The notes beneath the pieces were generated by a model. That model worked only from the letters and a program-made list of their open reading frames with translations, was not told where the DNA came from and made no database searches. A DNA stretch of 64,000 nucleotides, taken from NCBI RefSeq assembly GCF_901000735.1, contig NC_081542.1, positions 20,165,093 to 20,229,092 of the forward strand, written 5' to 3'. Below, in pieces: positions 21,176 to 32,837 of this stretch. A program made the position numbers and the translations under genes. The stretch comes from Corylus avellana (lineage: Eukaryota > Streptophyta > Magnoliopsida > Fagales > Betulaceae). Within the stretch, counting starts at the first letter, position 1, and the number at the start of each line of letters is the position of its first letter.

Positions 21176-24100
21176 ATGAGTCTGTTGAGTTGGAATTGCC
21201 GAGGGCTTGGGAACCCTCGGGCAGTTCGTGACCTTTACTGGTTGGTGAAGGATAAGAAACCCAATGTAGTTTTTGTAATGGAAACCATAATGCTTAATAA
21301 AAATTGTGATTTTTTGCGAATAAAATTGGGATTTGATTTTATGTGTGGTGTTGACTGTGTGGGGAGTAGTGGAGGTTTGCTTTTATTTTGGAGGGCTGGT
21401 TTTCACATTAATATCCAAAATTTTAGTTGAAGGCACATTAACGCAATTGTTTATGGAAAGGGGACGAGTCCCTTATGGAAGCTCACGGGTTTTTATGGTC
21501 ACCCTGAAACGGCAAAATGAAAAGAAGCTTGGGCACTATTACGACATTTATCCTATATGCAACCTCTTCCATGGTTATGTATGGGAGATTTCAATGAGGT
21601 GGTGGATTTGTCTGAAATAAAGGGTGTAGACTATCGCCCTAGATGGCAAATGGAGGATTTTCAAAGAGCATTGGAGGATAGTGGGCTCTGTGATTTGGGC
21701 TTCAAATGACCAAAATGTACATGGAATAATGGGCAGATTGGAGGAGGTTTTACTCAGGAATGGTTGGATAGGGTTGTAGCAAACACGGAATGGAGTGCAC
21801 TATGGAATGACGTGGGAGTAGACGTTTTGGCATGTTGCAGCTCTGACCACCATCCAATGCTCATTACTTTGAACACAAATAGAGCTGCAATTGGACGAAA
21901 ACGCAGGATTTTTCGGTATGAAGCAGGATGGTTGACGTGTGGGGATTTTAATAAAGTTGTTTAAGAATCATGGAAAGAGAGAAGACCTTGTGGGGACCCA
22001 TGGGTAGCTTTCAAGGGGAGATTACATAGGTGCAAAAAAGGCATCCAACAGTGGGTGAAAAAGAAAAAGCAGCTGACAAAGGGGTATATTAAGGAGAAAT
22101 CAAAAGAATTGGAAAAAATTCAAATGGAAGCAAACCCCAATAACGCGCAAGCCGAGAGGGCTCTTAAAGAAGAAATGCATGTGCTTATGGAACAAGAAGA
22201 ACTTAAATGGCGTCAATGTGCTAAAGAAGATTGGCTGCGTGATGGAGATTGTAATACAAAATTTTTCCATGCATGTGCAAACCAGCATCAACGCCGAAAC
22301 AATATCAAGAAAATTCTTGATTGCGAGGGACAGATGTGTGCAACCCCGGCAGCTATTGAGAATGCTTTTGAAACTTACTACCAAAATTTATTCACTACAG
22401 CCTTTCCCCAAAATGTAGAGGACTGCTTAGCAGCAGTTGAAGGCAAACTCACAGATGACATGAAACTACAACTGGTGGCAAATTTTTCGGAGGAGGAGGT
22501 GCATAGAGCTCTGATGCAGATGGGACCTCGCAAAGCCCCGAGTTCGGATGGCTTTACGGCGGGGTTTTACATACAAAATTGGGCTACGGTTGGCTTGGAG
22601 GTATGTAACGCATCTCTACATTTTCTTAATGGTTCTAAGATGTAGGCAAACATAAATGTTATGCATATTGCACTAATACCAAAAAAGACAGAGCCTAGTT
22701 GTGTTTCTAATTTCAAGCCTATTAGCCTTTGCAATGTGATATATAAAATTATCTCCAAGGTATTGGCGAACCGACTCAAGATGGTTCTTCCACATATTAT
22801 ATTAGAAAACCAGAGTGCATTTATCCCGGGCAGACTAATTTCTAATAATATTGTGGCGGCCTATGAAACGCTTCATTCCATGCACACTAGAATGTGGAGT
22901 AAAGTGGGCTACATGGGGATAAAGTTAGATATGAGCAAGGCTTACGACAGAGTGGAGTGGATGTTCTTAGAAGCCGTCATGCGAAAAATGGAGTTTTTGG
23001 AGGTATGGGTAAATCTGATTATGGAATGTGTGTGCTCAGTATCTTACGTTGTCTTGGTGAATGGACATCCAGTGGGTAGTATCAAACCCTCACAGGGACT
23101 ACAATAGGGCGACCCGCTATCCCCATACTTGTTCCTGCTGTGTGTGGAAGTACTTAGCTCTCTTTTGACCCAAGCGGAAAGGAATGGGGTTTTAACTGAG
23201 GTGCCCACTTCCAAAAAAGGCCCTAGGTTGAGCCACCTTTTCTTTGCAGATGACAGCCTAATTTTCTGCAAGGCGAACTCGGTTGAATGGAGAAGATTAA
23301 CAAAGCTTCTTGGAAAATCTAAAGCTGTCTCGGGACAGATGCTTAATAAGGAGAAGACCGCCATTTTTTTCAGTCGCAATACTAGCCCGAAGAAGCAGAT
23401 GGAGATCTCCCAACAATCTGGTCTCCAAGCCACCCAAAGTTATGATAAGTATCTGGGACTTCCAACTCTTGTTGGTAAGTCACGGACGTTGGCTTTTACA
23501 TGCATTAAAGAGAGAGTGTGGAATTGCCTTAATAACTAGAAAACAAAGTTCTTGTTGCAAGCTGGGAAGGAGATCCTAATCAAGGCAGTGACACAAGCAA
23601 TACCAACATATTGCATGAGTGTTTTTCAGCCCCCCCTTGATTTGTGCAAGGAAATACAAGGAATGATGCAACATTTCTGGTGGGGCCACAAGGAAAACAC
23701 CTCTCAAATACACTGGATGAGTTGGGAAAGAATGGGGATATCAAAAGCCAATGGAGGTTTCGGTTTTCGCAACTTAGGGGTCTTCAATAAGGCCCTCCTT
23801 GCAAAACAAATATAAAGGTTGTTGCAATGTCCGGATTCTTTGGCAAATAAAATTCTCAAAGCCAAATATTATCCTTCTAGCTCTATTTTGGAAGCAAACT
23901 TGGGGAATCGTCCATCTTTCGTCTGGAGAAGCTTCATGGCTGCACAACCGGTTCTCCAAAATAGCCTGATGTGGAGGATTGGGGAGGGGAACGAAATCCG
24001 AGTGTGGGGGGATAGATGGATCCCGAACCCTACTACTTTTATGATCCAATCACCACCAATAATTTTGGGGAGGCAAGCCTGGGTATCGGACCTCATTGAT

Positions 24101-25298
24101 TCAGAAACACGACAATGGAAGGCCGAACTTGTGTAAGAAATTTTCTTTGAGGAGGAAGCGTATGTGATTAAAAGTATTCCAATCAGTCTGGTAAAAACCA
24201 AAGATAGACTTATTTGGCGATGTACAAAAAATGGCAACTTCTCTGTCCGGAGTGCTTATCACCTTGAGATGGAATCAATAGCAAATACGCGAAGTGGGGG
24301 ATCAAAAACAACGAAGAGTTATGCATGGAACGAATCCTGGAATTTGTTGGTTCCAAATATGGTCAAGAGGTTTCTATGGAGAGCCCTTAATAATATGCTC
24401 CTTACAAAGGTTAATCTATATAAAAAAGGAGTCGTTAAAAGCCCTTTGCCCTATTTGTGAAGCTGAAAATGAGACAGTGGATCATATTTTGTGGAGCTGC
24501 ATGTCAACAACAGATGTATGGGGTAGTGGTCTGATAAAATTACAAAAAGCTGGCGGAATGAGTGGTAGTTTGTTCGATATTTTTGGGAATTTGTTGGAGC
24601 GCTGTGATAGGACTGAAATGGAGCTTTTTGCTGTTAGTACCCGACGCATTTGGTTGTGAAGGAATGCTGTGGTACATGGAGATCATTTCCTCTATCCAAT
24701 TCAGCTCTTTCGAGAGGCACAACTTGCGTTGGAAGAGTACCATCGGGTGAATGATGGCAATTTAGCGCACAGGATTCATGACTTGGAACGTGCCATTGCT
24801 AAGTGGCAACCCCCACCAGCAAACATGGTGAAGATGAACTGGGATGCGGCGATGAATGTGAAGGAAAAGAGAGTTGGGCTGGGTCTCATTGCAAGGGACT
24901 CGACGGGGAAATTTTTAGCTGCACGCAATATAACCCATGAAGCCATAACAGATCTCATTACAGTAGAATCCATGGCTGCTTTGCAGGCCATCCTATTTAG
25001 CAAAGAAATGGGTTTTGATAACGTTCTATTTGAAGGTGATGCTATGTAAGTAATCAAGGCGATTGACTCAAAAGGGCCATGTTTTAGTAGCTGTGGACAG
25101 TTCATAGAAGGTATAAATTTAGAGCTACGTGGTGTAGAGAATGCTAGATTTGTACATGTTTTGAGGGACGCCAATAATGCTGCATATGTGCTTGCAAAAT
25201 TGGCAACCACCCATGTCACGTTTTCTACTTGGTTGGGGGATACCCCTCCAAGTATAGGTGATATTGTAAGAAGGGAACAATCTCTTCTTCTTGTGTGA
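21176..25298 (+). pseudogene. LINE ORF2: endonuclease, reverse transcriptase, RNase H (multiple stops)
   Basis: It starts 14 bases after ORF1 with MSLLSWNCRGLGNPRAVRDL, the N-terminal motif of the APE-type endonuclease. MGDFNEVV (about 21578-21601) and SDHHPM (about 21845) mark the nuclease active site. Linker motif WLRDGDCNTKFFHACANQ is near 22230. Reverse transcriptase blocks follow: FKPISLCNVIYKIISKVLANRL, NQSAFIPGRLISNNI, KLDMSKAYDRVEW, GDPLSPYLF (after an in-frame stop at about 23105) and the catalytic FADDSLIF (about 23247-23270). Then come a zf-RVT-like region (VKRFLWRALNNMLLTKVNL ... CPICEAENETVDHILWSC) and an RNase H domain (24838-25230). Stops or frame changes occur near 21428, 21518, 21709, 21962, 22643, 23105, 23537, 23812, 24134, 24459, 24657 and 25047, so no full protein can be made. 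Confidence 0.92.
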
Positions 25299-25350
25299 TC
25301 TTCTTTGGATCTTTTTAAATCAATGAATATTTATATATTCCTAAAAAAAA

Positions 25351-25369
25351 AAGTATTTTTGTAATTATT
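25351..25369. repeat. LINE target-site duplication, right copy
   Basis: Directly follows the A-tail and matches 18807-18825 exactly. Confidence 0.93.
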
Positions 25370-25585
25370 TTTCTTTGTTTTATTTCCATTCTTAGGAGGA
25401 TTTAATTACCTCTCTTAGCTCTAAGTTCTATTATAACTTTGGATAAGTTGTAATGGAATGAGAAGTTTTTTCATTAATAATATTATCAGTTTTCTCTACC
25501 ATGATCATGGTGTGGGTTGATTGTGTGTATATTGACGACACAATTTCTCTTTCACGTCTATTGGTTTCGCTATGTCAAGAACTTG

Positions 25586-25627
<42 letters not shown>

Positions 25628-26596
25628 TATGATATATATACCAATATATGACATTTTCTTCTCACATGCCCTCAAACTATACAATTTGTACGCAATATAT
25701 ATAAAAACAATTCAATGACAAATTAAAATTTTTCTTCTCTTGCTTAAGGAGTAAGGATAATTTCAACTTAAATGAAATAGTTTTTTTTCTTTTTTTTCTT
25801 TTTTACTTGTAGACGGAATTTAACACTTAACCATCGAAATCAACGGAAATTAAGCATCAGAATTGCCGTCTGGCCATGTTCGGATGAATAAAGCAGCCAA
25901 GCCCAATTCCTAAACCCCAAACATGGACACCAAACCCATATTCGAAGCATTTTCCCATCAAACTTCCCTTCCCAACAACTTTCCAATAAAATGTTTGGTC
26001 GTGGAAAGGGAGGCAAGGGACATGGGCAATGTTGGGCTAAACTACCGACTCTATAATCTATATGTCAATCAAATTAATAAACCAAGCAACAATCAGAAGA
26101 AAATATCACGTACAAGAAACTCTTTGTTGGTGTTTGATTATTTCTTTGTGTTATTAAAATGTGCGACTTTTTTATAAGTATCTAGTTCCTTCAACTTATA
26201 TTTTTCGGTTTGCTTGCGTTTGAGGGACCTAAAAATGCGTTTAACACTCAAAAAGTCCATTTGAAAAAAAAGGTACTCGTTTGGTAAAAAAATTAAAAGG
26301 AATTTTAAGGATCCAAAAAGCCAAAAATGCACTTTTGGAAAAAATTTAAAAATCAAGCTTTTGCCAAAAAGCGCTTTTTGACTTAAAAGTTCTGTTTTTC
26401 AAACGCAGTCCCAAACATGCTCTTAATATCTTTCTTCAATGAAAAAGTCCTGAAATATATTGAAAAGAAAAGAAAAGAAAAAGAAAAAGAAAAAGAAAAT
26501 CCCATATTAATCGATTCTATATATTGCTGTTAAAATTAAAGATAATTAAGACTCTAGCTGAATCTAAATAATCTATAAATACTATAATATTAATTA
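25370..26596. other. Intergenic; (AT)n tract and a possible decayed MITE
   Basis: 25588-25622 is an (AT)n microsatellite. 26210-26425 starts GCGTTTGAGGGACC and ends near CAAACGCAGTCCCAAAC with partly inverse arms, suggesting an old MITE, but I cannot set its ends. No gene is supported; the frame at 25923-26177 resembles nothing I know. Confidence 0.35.
25588..25622. repeat. (AT)n microsatellite
   Basis: About 17 AT units, likely polymorphic. Confidence 0.95.
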
Positions 26597-26787
26597 GGGA
26601 AAAATGCAAAATTAGTCCATGTAGTTTACTTGATTTTCAATTAACTCACTGTAGTATCAAAATGAAATCAAAGGTACCTAAGGTATGCCAAAAAAATAAT
26701 TTAGTCCCTACAGTCAAATTCTGTTCACTTACTTAACAGATTATGATAACATGAACGTTAGAACCAATAAAATTGTGATACTTGTCA
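26597..26787. mobile_element. Left part of a MITE-like element entering a gap
   Basis: GGGAAAAATGCAAAATTAGT starts a sequence of a style common at MITE ends (also compare 31821-32125, GGAAAAATATACTTTACCCC). The partner arm is not visible and would be inside the 100-N gap at 26788. Confidence 0.3.
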
Positions 26788-26887
26788 NNNNNNNNNNNNN
26801 NNNNNNNNNNNNNNNNNNNNNNNNNNNNNNNNNNNNNNNNNNNNNNNNNNNNNNNNNNNNNNNNNNNNNNNNNNNNNNNNNNNNNNN
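26788..26887. other. Assembly gap (100 N)
   Basis: Placeholder gap of unknown true length. Confidence 0.98.
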
Positions 26888-27082
26888 TCGTCTTGAAAAC
26901 ATGATGAAACGTGTGACGAAGAAGATGGAAGAAGTTAATGTGAAGTTAGACGGCCTTTTCTCAAAGGAATGGTTGGATGGAGAAGAAAGTATAGCCCCAT
27001 ACCCTCAATCTCCACTATCAGTATCAATTCCACTACCATCACAACCAACAAATACCCAAAAATTAAAGGCATCCAAATGTTA
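26888..27082 (+). other. Partial open frame, unrecognised
   Basis: Open from the gap to a stop at 27080-27082. It reads RLENMMKRVTKKMEEVNVKL then a Pro/Ser-rich tail (PLSVSIPLPSQPTNTQKLK). The first part could form a short amphipathic helix. Such tails occur in transposon-encoded and uncharacterised plant proteins. With the upstream part hidden I assign no function. Confidence 0.3.
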
Positions 27083-27100
27083 ATGTATCATGCATGATAA

Positions 27101-27282
27101 GAGTAATGCTACAAATCCGTCTTGTGTCTCTTTTGAGTCATTCTAAGAATGATGTGGTTATTAAATTCACCATGGGACTTGTGATTGATTATTATTGGAT
27201 TTTGATCAAATAACGATTTTAATAGCAACATCATTCTTGGAGGGACTCAAGAGAGGCACAAGAGGAACTGTTAAAAATACTC
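27101..27282. mobile_element. Small MITE, relative of 15526-15710
   Basis: The ends GAGTAATGCTACAAATCCG and the inverse at 27258-27282 share the GAGTA start. The middle matches the other copy (AAGAATGATGTGG, TTGATCAAA, ATAGCAACATCATTCTT). A target duplication is not clear here. Confidence 0.6.
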
Positions 27283-27743
27283 AATATGATCAGCAGTAGC
27301 GAAGCAAAGAAATTTGGGAGATAACTTGAAAGTTCGGAAAAATAAAGTGGAAGGAAGAAAAGAAGTTGAGAGAAAGTCACATGCATGTCTAGCTGTCTGG
27401 CTTGTATCTTTCTGTTTATAAAAGATTTTTGAGGTTTTCAAAAAAGTTGAAGTATTATATTTCATATTTTTTTAGGAAAGAAAACTTAGGTTTTACACCA
27501 AAAAATTTCACTGAAAAATATCATTTACCCTCTGAAGTGAAGTATAGGTGCTTTTGCAATCATAATCTCAAATTTAAAAATCTAAAAATTTGGTATCCCA
27601 ATAATTTCTCCCTTTTAATTTCATAATTTTTTGTTTTAATGCCCAGAATTCTAGCTTTTCAAAAAATAGAAAAATAAAAACAACCTAGTGTTGAGTATGG
27701 TGGCTCATGGCTAGCTAGCCAATTGTTACCTGATTTTACAGTT
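27283..27743. other. Intergenic, no gene
   Basis: AT-rich. A frame at 27402-27626 (plus) is unremarkable and unlike any known family. Confidence 0.35.
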
Positions 27744-27750
27744 ATTTAAA

Positions 27751-28092
27751 AGGGTTAATAACTTTTTTGGTACTTGAGGTTTAATATTTTTCTTTTTTCT
27801 CTCCTAAGTTTTAAAAAAGACAAATCTAATACCTCAGATTTTAGAAAAGACCGAATCACCACCACCGTTAATTTCCGTCCATCCCTTTGGCCTTGGGGGT
27901 GACTCAGCCACCCCTAAGGTCAAACTGGGGGTGGCCAGCCACCCTCTGCCGTTAATTGGGATGGGTGAAAATTAACGGAGGTGGTGGTTCGGTCTTTTCC
28001 AAAATCTGAGGTACTAGATTTGTCTTTTTTAAAACCAAAGAGAAAAAAAATAAAAACTTTAAAACACAGGTATCAAAAAAATTATTAACCCT
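27751..28092. mobile_element. Palindromic MITE inserted in duplicated segment copy 2
   Basis: Ends AGGGTTAATAACTTTTTTGG and the inverse at 28073-28092. Long inner arms are also inverse (GGTCTTTTC.../ GGTGGTGATTCGG around 27850 and 27980). It is flanked by ATTTAAA on both sides (27744-27750, 28093-28099). The paralogous segment at 13930-13960 reads straight through (CCTGATTTTACACTTTTTAA) without it, an empty-site confirmation. Superfamily is uncertain (hAT- or Mutator-like by duplication size). Confidence 0.8.
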
Positions 28093-28099
28093 ATTTAAA

Positions 28100-29078
28100 T
28101 TATCTCCTTCTTCCAACTCTTTTCACCTAAGAACCAATTGTTCATACCACCAAATCATTTGTAACCATCAATTAAAGCTAGATAACAACCCAAGAATAAT
28201 TAATAATAAAATACACTTCCTCATTAAAATAGTCTGCAGCTGTAAAAGACAATATAAATTACAAATCCCAATTCGTCTATAAGATTTATTTCCCCAACAC
28301 CATAAACTGGGTCCAATATATTTAGAATGTATACACTCCAAGTCTCAAATTCCAACAAAACAAATAACAAACACCATGACATACTTAAATATATTGAATT
28401 CACTCCAACATTCAGCTACAGAGTATCTCAACCTTTTAATAAGAAAAGAAAAAGGAAAATAAATCCTAATTGGAAAAGGAAAACAATTTCTAATAGGAAA
28501 AGCAAAACAATTCCTAATAGGAAAAGAAAAAACCCAAGCCTTATTGAAAAAAGAAAATTAAAACACATATGCATAATTAAGACCACCTGCTCTGCTTAAT
28601 CTGAAAAATTTAAAAGAAACAAGGATTAGCTAACGCCCAGTAAGTAGCATAGATAATGGGGTTAGAGGAATTGAAAGTTTAAACAAAATAATGTTTCATA
28701 GTCCAAAATACACATGTGAGTAAATAAAATTCCCATAAAAGAATATTTTTGCAATAATTTATCCAACGTCACATTATAAGGTAATCACCCTTATGCCACG
28801 AAGACATCAGTTAATCACAAACCAATGATACATTTACAAAAATGCTCACAGTTTTAGCTAATTTCCATGTAAAATTCCATAAAATATATATATATATATA
28901 AATTCTCATTAAACTTTGATAATGCGGAAAATTCCAAAACAAAATCAAGTGGGAATTGAAACTTGATAGTTGTTCGAATAATGGTTGACTGTAAAAGAAA
29001 AGTGAGCTTTGAACCCAGTGTTTCATAATATTTATCTTTTCCCATTCTTGTTCATTTTTGGGAGAGTGACGTCATGGC
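28100..29078. repeat. Duplicated ~0.95 kb segment, copy 2
   Basis: Collinear with 13945-14888 with small indels (extra CCTAATAGGAAAAG units at 28480-28520; a short TATATA insertion at 28886). Similarity stops just after GACGTCATGGCC in both copies. Confidence 0.85.
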
Positions 29079-29658
29079 CTTATGTTGAATAGGAAATTTT
29101 GGTCAGGATCGAAAAATTAGGAAACTTGTTGTAATTTCCTTTTAAAGCTACGTCGTTTGGCTAAAATTATATAGGAAGTTTAGATTTTAACTGTAGATTA
29201 AAAACTATAGCAGATTACGCTGTATATTATGTTTCTACAACATGTAGGAAGCTGGATCATTCAATTATAAGTTATAACCCACTACTCAACTGAAAATGTA
29301 GAGAAAAAGTGTTCAAATAAATGTTTTAAATGTCAAGGCTTATATATGGCCGGTTGGCAGACTTATAAAGTGACAGATTTTGTCAATTTACTTAATGAGA
29401 ATTGATTTTAAGAAAAAAAAAAAAAAAAACTGTTATTTTAGCATATTTTGAGAACCTATAAATTATTTTTTATACAACAATGAGTGATTTATAATTTAGG
29501 CCAACTACATAGACTTATAAATTATTTTTTATATCACATGAAGTGATTTGTAATTTAAGTCAACTATAAAGATCAATTTTATATTTATCCATTTATTTTA
29601 AGCCGATGATACATGGAAAAACACACACATAAACCCAACGTTTCAATAAGACAAATTC
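29079..29658. other. Intergenic, no gene
   Basis: AT-rich; no supported feature. A short motif TATAAATTATTTTTTATA repeats at about 29455 and 29515. Confidence 0.35.
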
Positions 29659-29796
29659 CTGATGAATGGAGAAAAAAACCTTAGGCAGCTCCACTCGTCC
29701 AGCCCATATTGCTTGGTCTTGACCTCGAATGGGCTTGGTAGTGTGGATTATTTACCGTACGTGCCGTCGTGCGTCGTTGATAAGTAGGCATTGAAC
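29659..29796 (-). pseudogene. Exon-like repeat unit U4 (broken)
   Basis: 138 nt. It starts SMPTYQRRTTARTVNNPHYQ like U5 and U6 but reaches a stop (G-A-A-*), and its donor is mutated from GTATTTG to GAATTTG. It would not be spliced normally. Confidence 0.4.
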
Positions 29797-30553
29797 CTTG
29801 TAGAATCATAGTAAGTGTAATTAATCTTAGCACAAACATCCAACGTCACGAATGGCACCAAAGAATGCTCAACAACTCAATGATATGTCTATAAAGTATG
29901 TATGTCACCCAATAAACGAACTAGTCATAACTTAATGCACCTCCATTCATTATATTTTTTTCACTAGATGAATGCATGTAGTATTCTATTTTCTCTTAAC
30001 TTTTTTTTTTTAACTGCAACCTTCATTTAAAATGTTAGATGTCTCTAAATTCCAATGAATTTTGTCACTAAAAGTTCAATAAATAAAAACTTATCCAAAA
30101 ATTTCCTATAAATTAGATTGTGACAAAAAATTTCAATTCAATCTCTAAAAGTTCCAAATGTTCTTCTATAACCTGCTCAAAGCACACGAAAGTTTCAATT
30201 AGAAGAATTCCTATAATCAAAGTTGTAACAATATATATATATATATATAATCAATGGCAAATTACAAATTTCATTACAAATTCTTCTCGTGCCTAAGGAT
30301 AACTTAAATTTGAATGAAATAATTGTTTTTTTCTTCTAACGTGGCATTTCGTCTCCATTAATCAGCATAGCCTTCTAAGAGCTTTGCTATATATAAAACA
30401 TTGTTTGCTCATCTAAGAATTCATAAGTACAATAGTTTTTTTTTTTTTTTTGAGAATAATTCATGATCACTTCTATTAATCAATCAAGAAGAAATGGCAA
30501 TTGGATGATATATGCAAACACACGCACATCCGAAGGTTTAAAATGACAAATAC

Positions 30554-30688
30554 CTGATGATGTGGAGGAATAACCATTGCGTGACGTCGAACCGACTGAA
30601 AGAGTTGTGCTTGGTTGCCATTGGGATTGGTAGTGCGGATTATTTACCCGACGTGCCGTCGTGTGTCGATGATTAGTAGGCATTGAAC
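30554..30688 (-). CDS. Exon-like repeat unit U5 (open)
   Basis: 135 nt in the shared 1-1 phase: SMPTNHRHTTARRVNNPHYQ then SQWQPSTTLSVGSTSRNGYS and STSSG across the junction. Acceptor TGTGATTCTACAAG, donor GTATTTG. It is nearly identical to U6, 926 bp away, including flanking introns, so U5/U6 is a recent tandem duplication. The peptide is polar, Ser/Thr/Asn/Gln-rich and predicted disordered. No family is recognised and the product is unknown. Confidence 0.45.
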
Positions 30689-31479
30689 CTTGTAGAATCA
30701 CAGTAAGTGTAATTAATCTTAGCACAAACATCCAACGTCACGAATGGCACCAAAGAATGCTCAACAACTCAATGATATGTCTATAAAGTATATATGTCAC
30801 CCAATAAACGAACTAGCCATAACTTAATGCACCTCCATTCATTATATTTTTTTCACTATATGCAATGTATGCATGTAGTATTCTATTTTCTATAAGTTTT
30901 TTTTTTTTAAAAAAAAAAAAAAATTAACTACAACCTTCATTTAAAATGTTAGATGTCTCAAAATTCCAATGAATTTTGCCACTAAAAGTTCAATAAATAA
31001 AAACTTATCCAAAAATTTCCTATAAATTAGATTGTGACAAAAAAATTCAATTCAATCTATAAAAGCTCCAAATGTTCTTCTATAACATGCTCAAATCACA
31101 CGAAAGTTTCAATTAGAAGAATTCCTATAATCAAAGTTGTAACAAATATATATATAATCAATGGCAAATTACAAATTTCTTCTCATGCCTAAGGATAACT
31201 TATATTTGAATGAAATAACCTTTTTTTTTTTTTTTTTTTTTTTTTTTCTATCGTGGCATTCCGTCTCCATTAATCGGCATAGCCTTCTAAGAGCTTTGTA
31301 ATATATAAAACATTGTTTGCTCATCTAAGAATCCATAAGTACAATAGTTTTTGTTTTGTTTTGTTTTGTTTTTTTTAGAATAATTCATGATCACTTCTAT
31401 TAATCAATCAAGAAGAAATGGCAATTGGATGATATATGCAAACACACATGCACATCCGAAGGTTTAAAATGACAAATAC

Positions 31480-31614
31480 CTGATGATGTGGAGGAATAAC
31501 CATTGCGTGACGTCGAATTAGCTGAAAGAGTTGTGTTTGGTTGCCATTGGGATTGGTAGTGCGGATTATTTACCGGACGTGCAGTCGTGTGTCGATGATT
31601 AGTAGGCATTGAAC
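31480..31614 (-). CDS. Exon-like repeat unit U6 (open)
   Basis: 135 nt, the same frame and length as U5 with about five changes (ARPVNN for ARRVNN, QPNTTLSANS for QPSTTLSVGS). Both splice contexts are conserved. Most differences between U5 and U6 change amino acids, so I see no sign of strong purifying selection in this pair. Confidence 0.45.
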
Positions 31615-31820
31615 CTTGTAGAATCACAGTAAGTGTAATTAATCTTAGCACAAACATCCAACGTCACGAATGGCACCAAAGAATGCTCAACAACTCAATG
31701 ATATGTCTATAAAGTATATATGTCACCCAATAATGAACGAACTAGCCATAACTTAATGCACCTCCATTCATTATATTTTTGCACTATTTTTGCACTATAT
31801 ATATATATATATATATATAT

Positions 31821-32125
31821 GGAAAAATATACTTTACCCCCCTTAAAGTTTAAGGGGTTTTTCAATTTTAACCCCAAAATTCAAAAATTGCCAATTTAAA
31901 CCTTCCGTTACTAATTTTCGTTAAATTGGACGGAATTTTTTTTAAAAAAGCCTAAGGGTAATGATGTAATTTCACAGATTTCCGTCAATTTAGACGAAAA
32001 AATTAAACGGAGGGTTTAAATTGCTAATTTTTGAAACTTCAGGGGGATAGATTGCTAATTTTTGAACTGTGGGGTTAAAATTGAAAAACTCCTGAAACTT
32101 CAAGGGAGTAAACTACATTTTCCCC
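31821..32125. mobile_element. MITE-like inverted repeat in an AT microsatellite
   Basis: About 305 bp. The left arm (GGAAAAATATACTTTACCCC, then GTTTAAGGGGTTTTTCAATT) is inverse to the right arm ending GTAAACTACATTTTCCCC. It sits within (AT)n on both sides, so a TA-type target duplication cannot be resolved. It lies in the spacer between units U6 and U7. Confidence 0.65.
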
Positions 32126-32738
32126 ATATATATATATATATACATATATGTGTATGCAGGTAGTATTCTATTTTCTATAAGTGTTTTTTTTTTTTTTTTT
32201 TTTTTTTTACAACCTTCATCTGTCCTTTAACATGTGAAAAATACGTTTGTTTTTTTTTTATTTTTGGTAGTATGTTCTTCTATAACATACTCAAATCACA
32301 CAGGACACTTTCAAAAACATAATTAGAAGAATTCCTATATATATAATCCAATTTGTAAAAAAAAATTATATAAAAAAAATTCAATGGCGAATTACAAATT
32401 TTCCTCTCGTGCCTAAGGATAACTTAAATTTAAGAGAAATATATATTTTTTATTTTATTTTTTCTAAAGTAAAATCCCGTCTCCATTAATCTGCGTAGCC
32501 TTCTAAGAGCTTAATTTGTGATATATAAAACATTGTTTGCTCATCTAAGTTAGTGACGCACAAACGCCCAACATTAGAAATGGCACCAGAGAATGCACGC
32601 TTTAGAAGTCAACAGTTTCTATATGTCTGAAAACCGTATGTAAAACACCTTAAATCACATAAGATGAAAATTTTCTAATTGGATGATCGATATATGCAAA
32701 CACACACATCCGCAGGCCAGGTTTAAAATGACAAATAC

Positions 32739-32837
32739 CTGATGATATCGAGGGAAAGCTACTTGGTGGGAACATGCCCCCATGGCGATTATGCACCTGA
32801 CGTCTCTCCGAGTGTCGTTGATTAGTAGGCATTTTCC
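32739..32837 (-). CDS. Exon-like repeat unit U7 (open, short)
   Basis: 99 nt, a multiple of three, open: KMPTNQRHSERRQVHNRHGG then MFPPSSFPSISSG. It has the same acceptor context and GTATTTG donor. It shares its first half with U5/U6 (MPTN-RH) and its MFPPS segment with U1-U3 (MYPP, IFPS, VFPS), so it looks closest to an ancestral form. Confidence 0.42.

Larger units (their letters stand above)
18826..25350 (+). mobile_element. Full-length LINE-1-type retrotransposon (inactive)
   Basis: About 6.5 kb, bounded by a perfect 19-bp target duplication (AAGTATTTTTGTAATTATT at 18807-18825 and 25351-25369), with an A-tail immediately before the right copy. It has an ORF1 with DUF4283-type region and zinc knuckle, and an ORF2 with endonuclease, reverse transcriptase, zinc-binding region and C-terminal RNase H, the usual plant L1 order. 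Many stops and frameshifts show it is dead. A 674-bp MITE (19932-20605) lies inside ORF1 and accounts for part of its length. The intact duplication shows that the 5' end is complete, which is uncommon because most LINE copies are 5'-truncated. Confidence 0.95.

Noticed and set aside
28811..29045. Minus-strand frames in the duplicated segment
   Set aside because: They run through a TATATA insertion and are not preserved in the other copy at 14.6-14.9 kb.
15840..31660. Plus-strand reading of the exon-like array using the GTAAGT donors at its right edges
   Set aside because: GTAAGT occurs at five of seven units on the plus strand, but plus frames are closed and lengths show no phase pattern. 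The minus reading keeps frame, start residues and both splice contexts.
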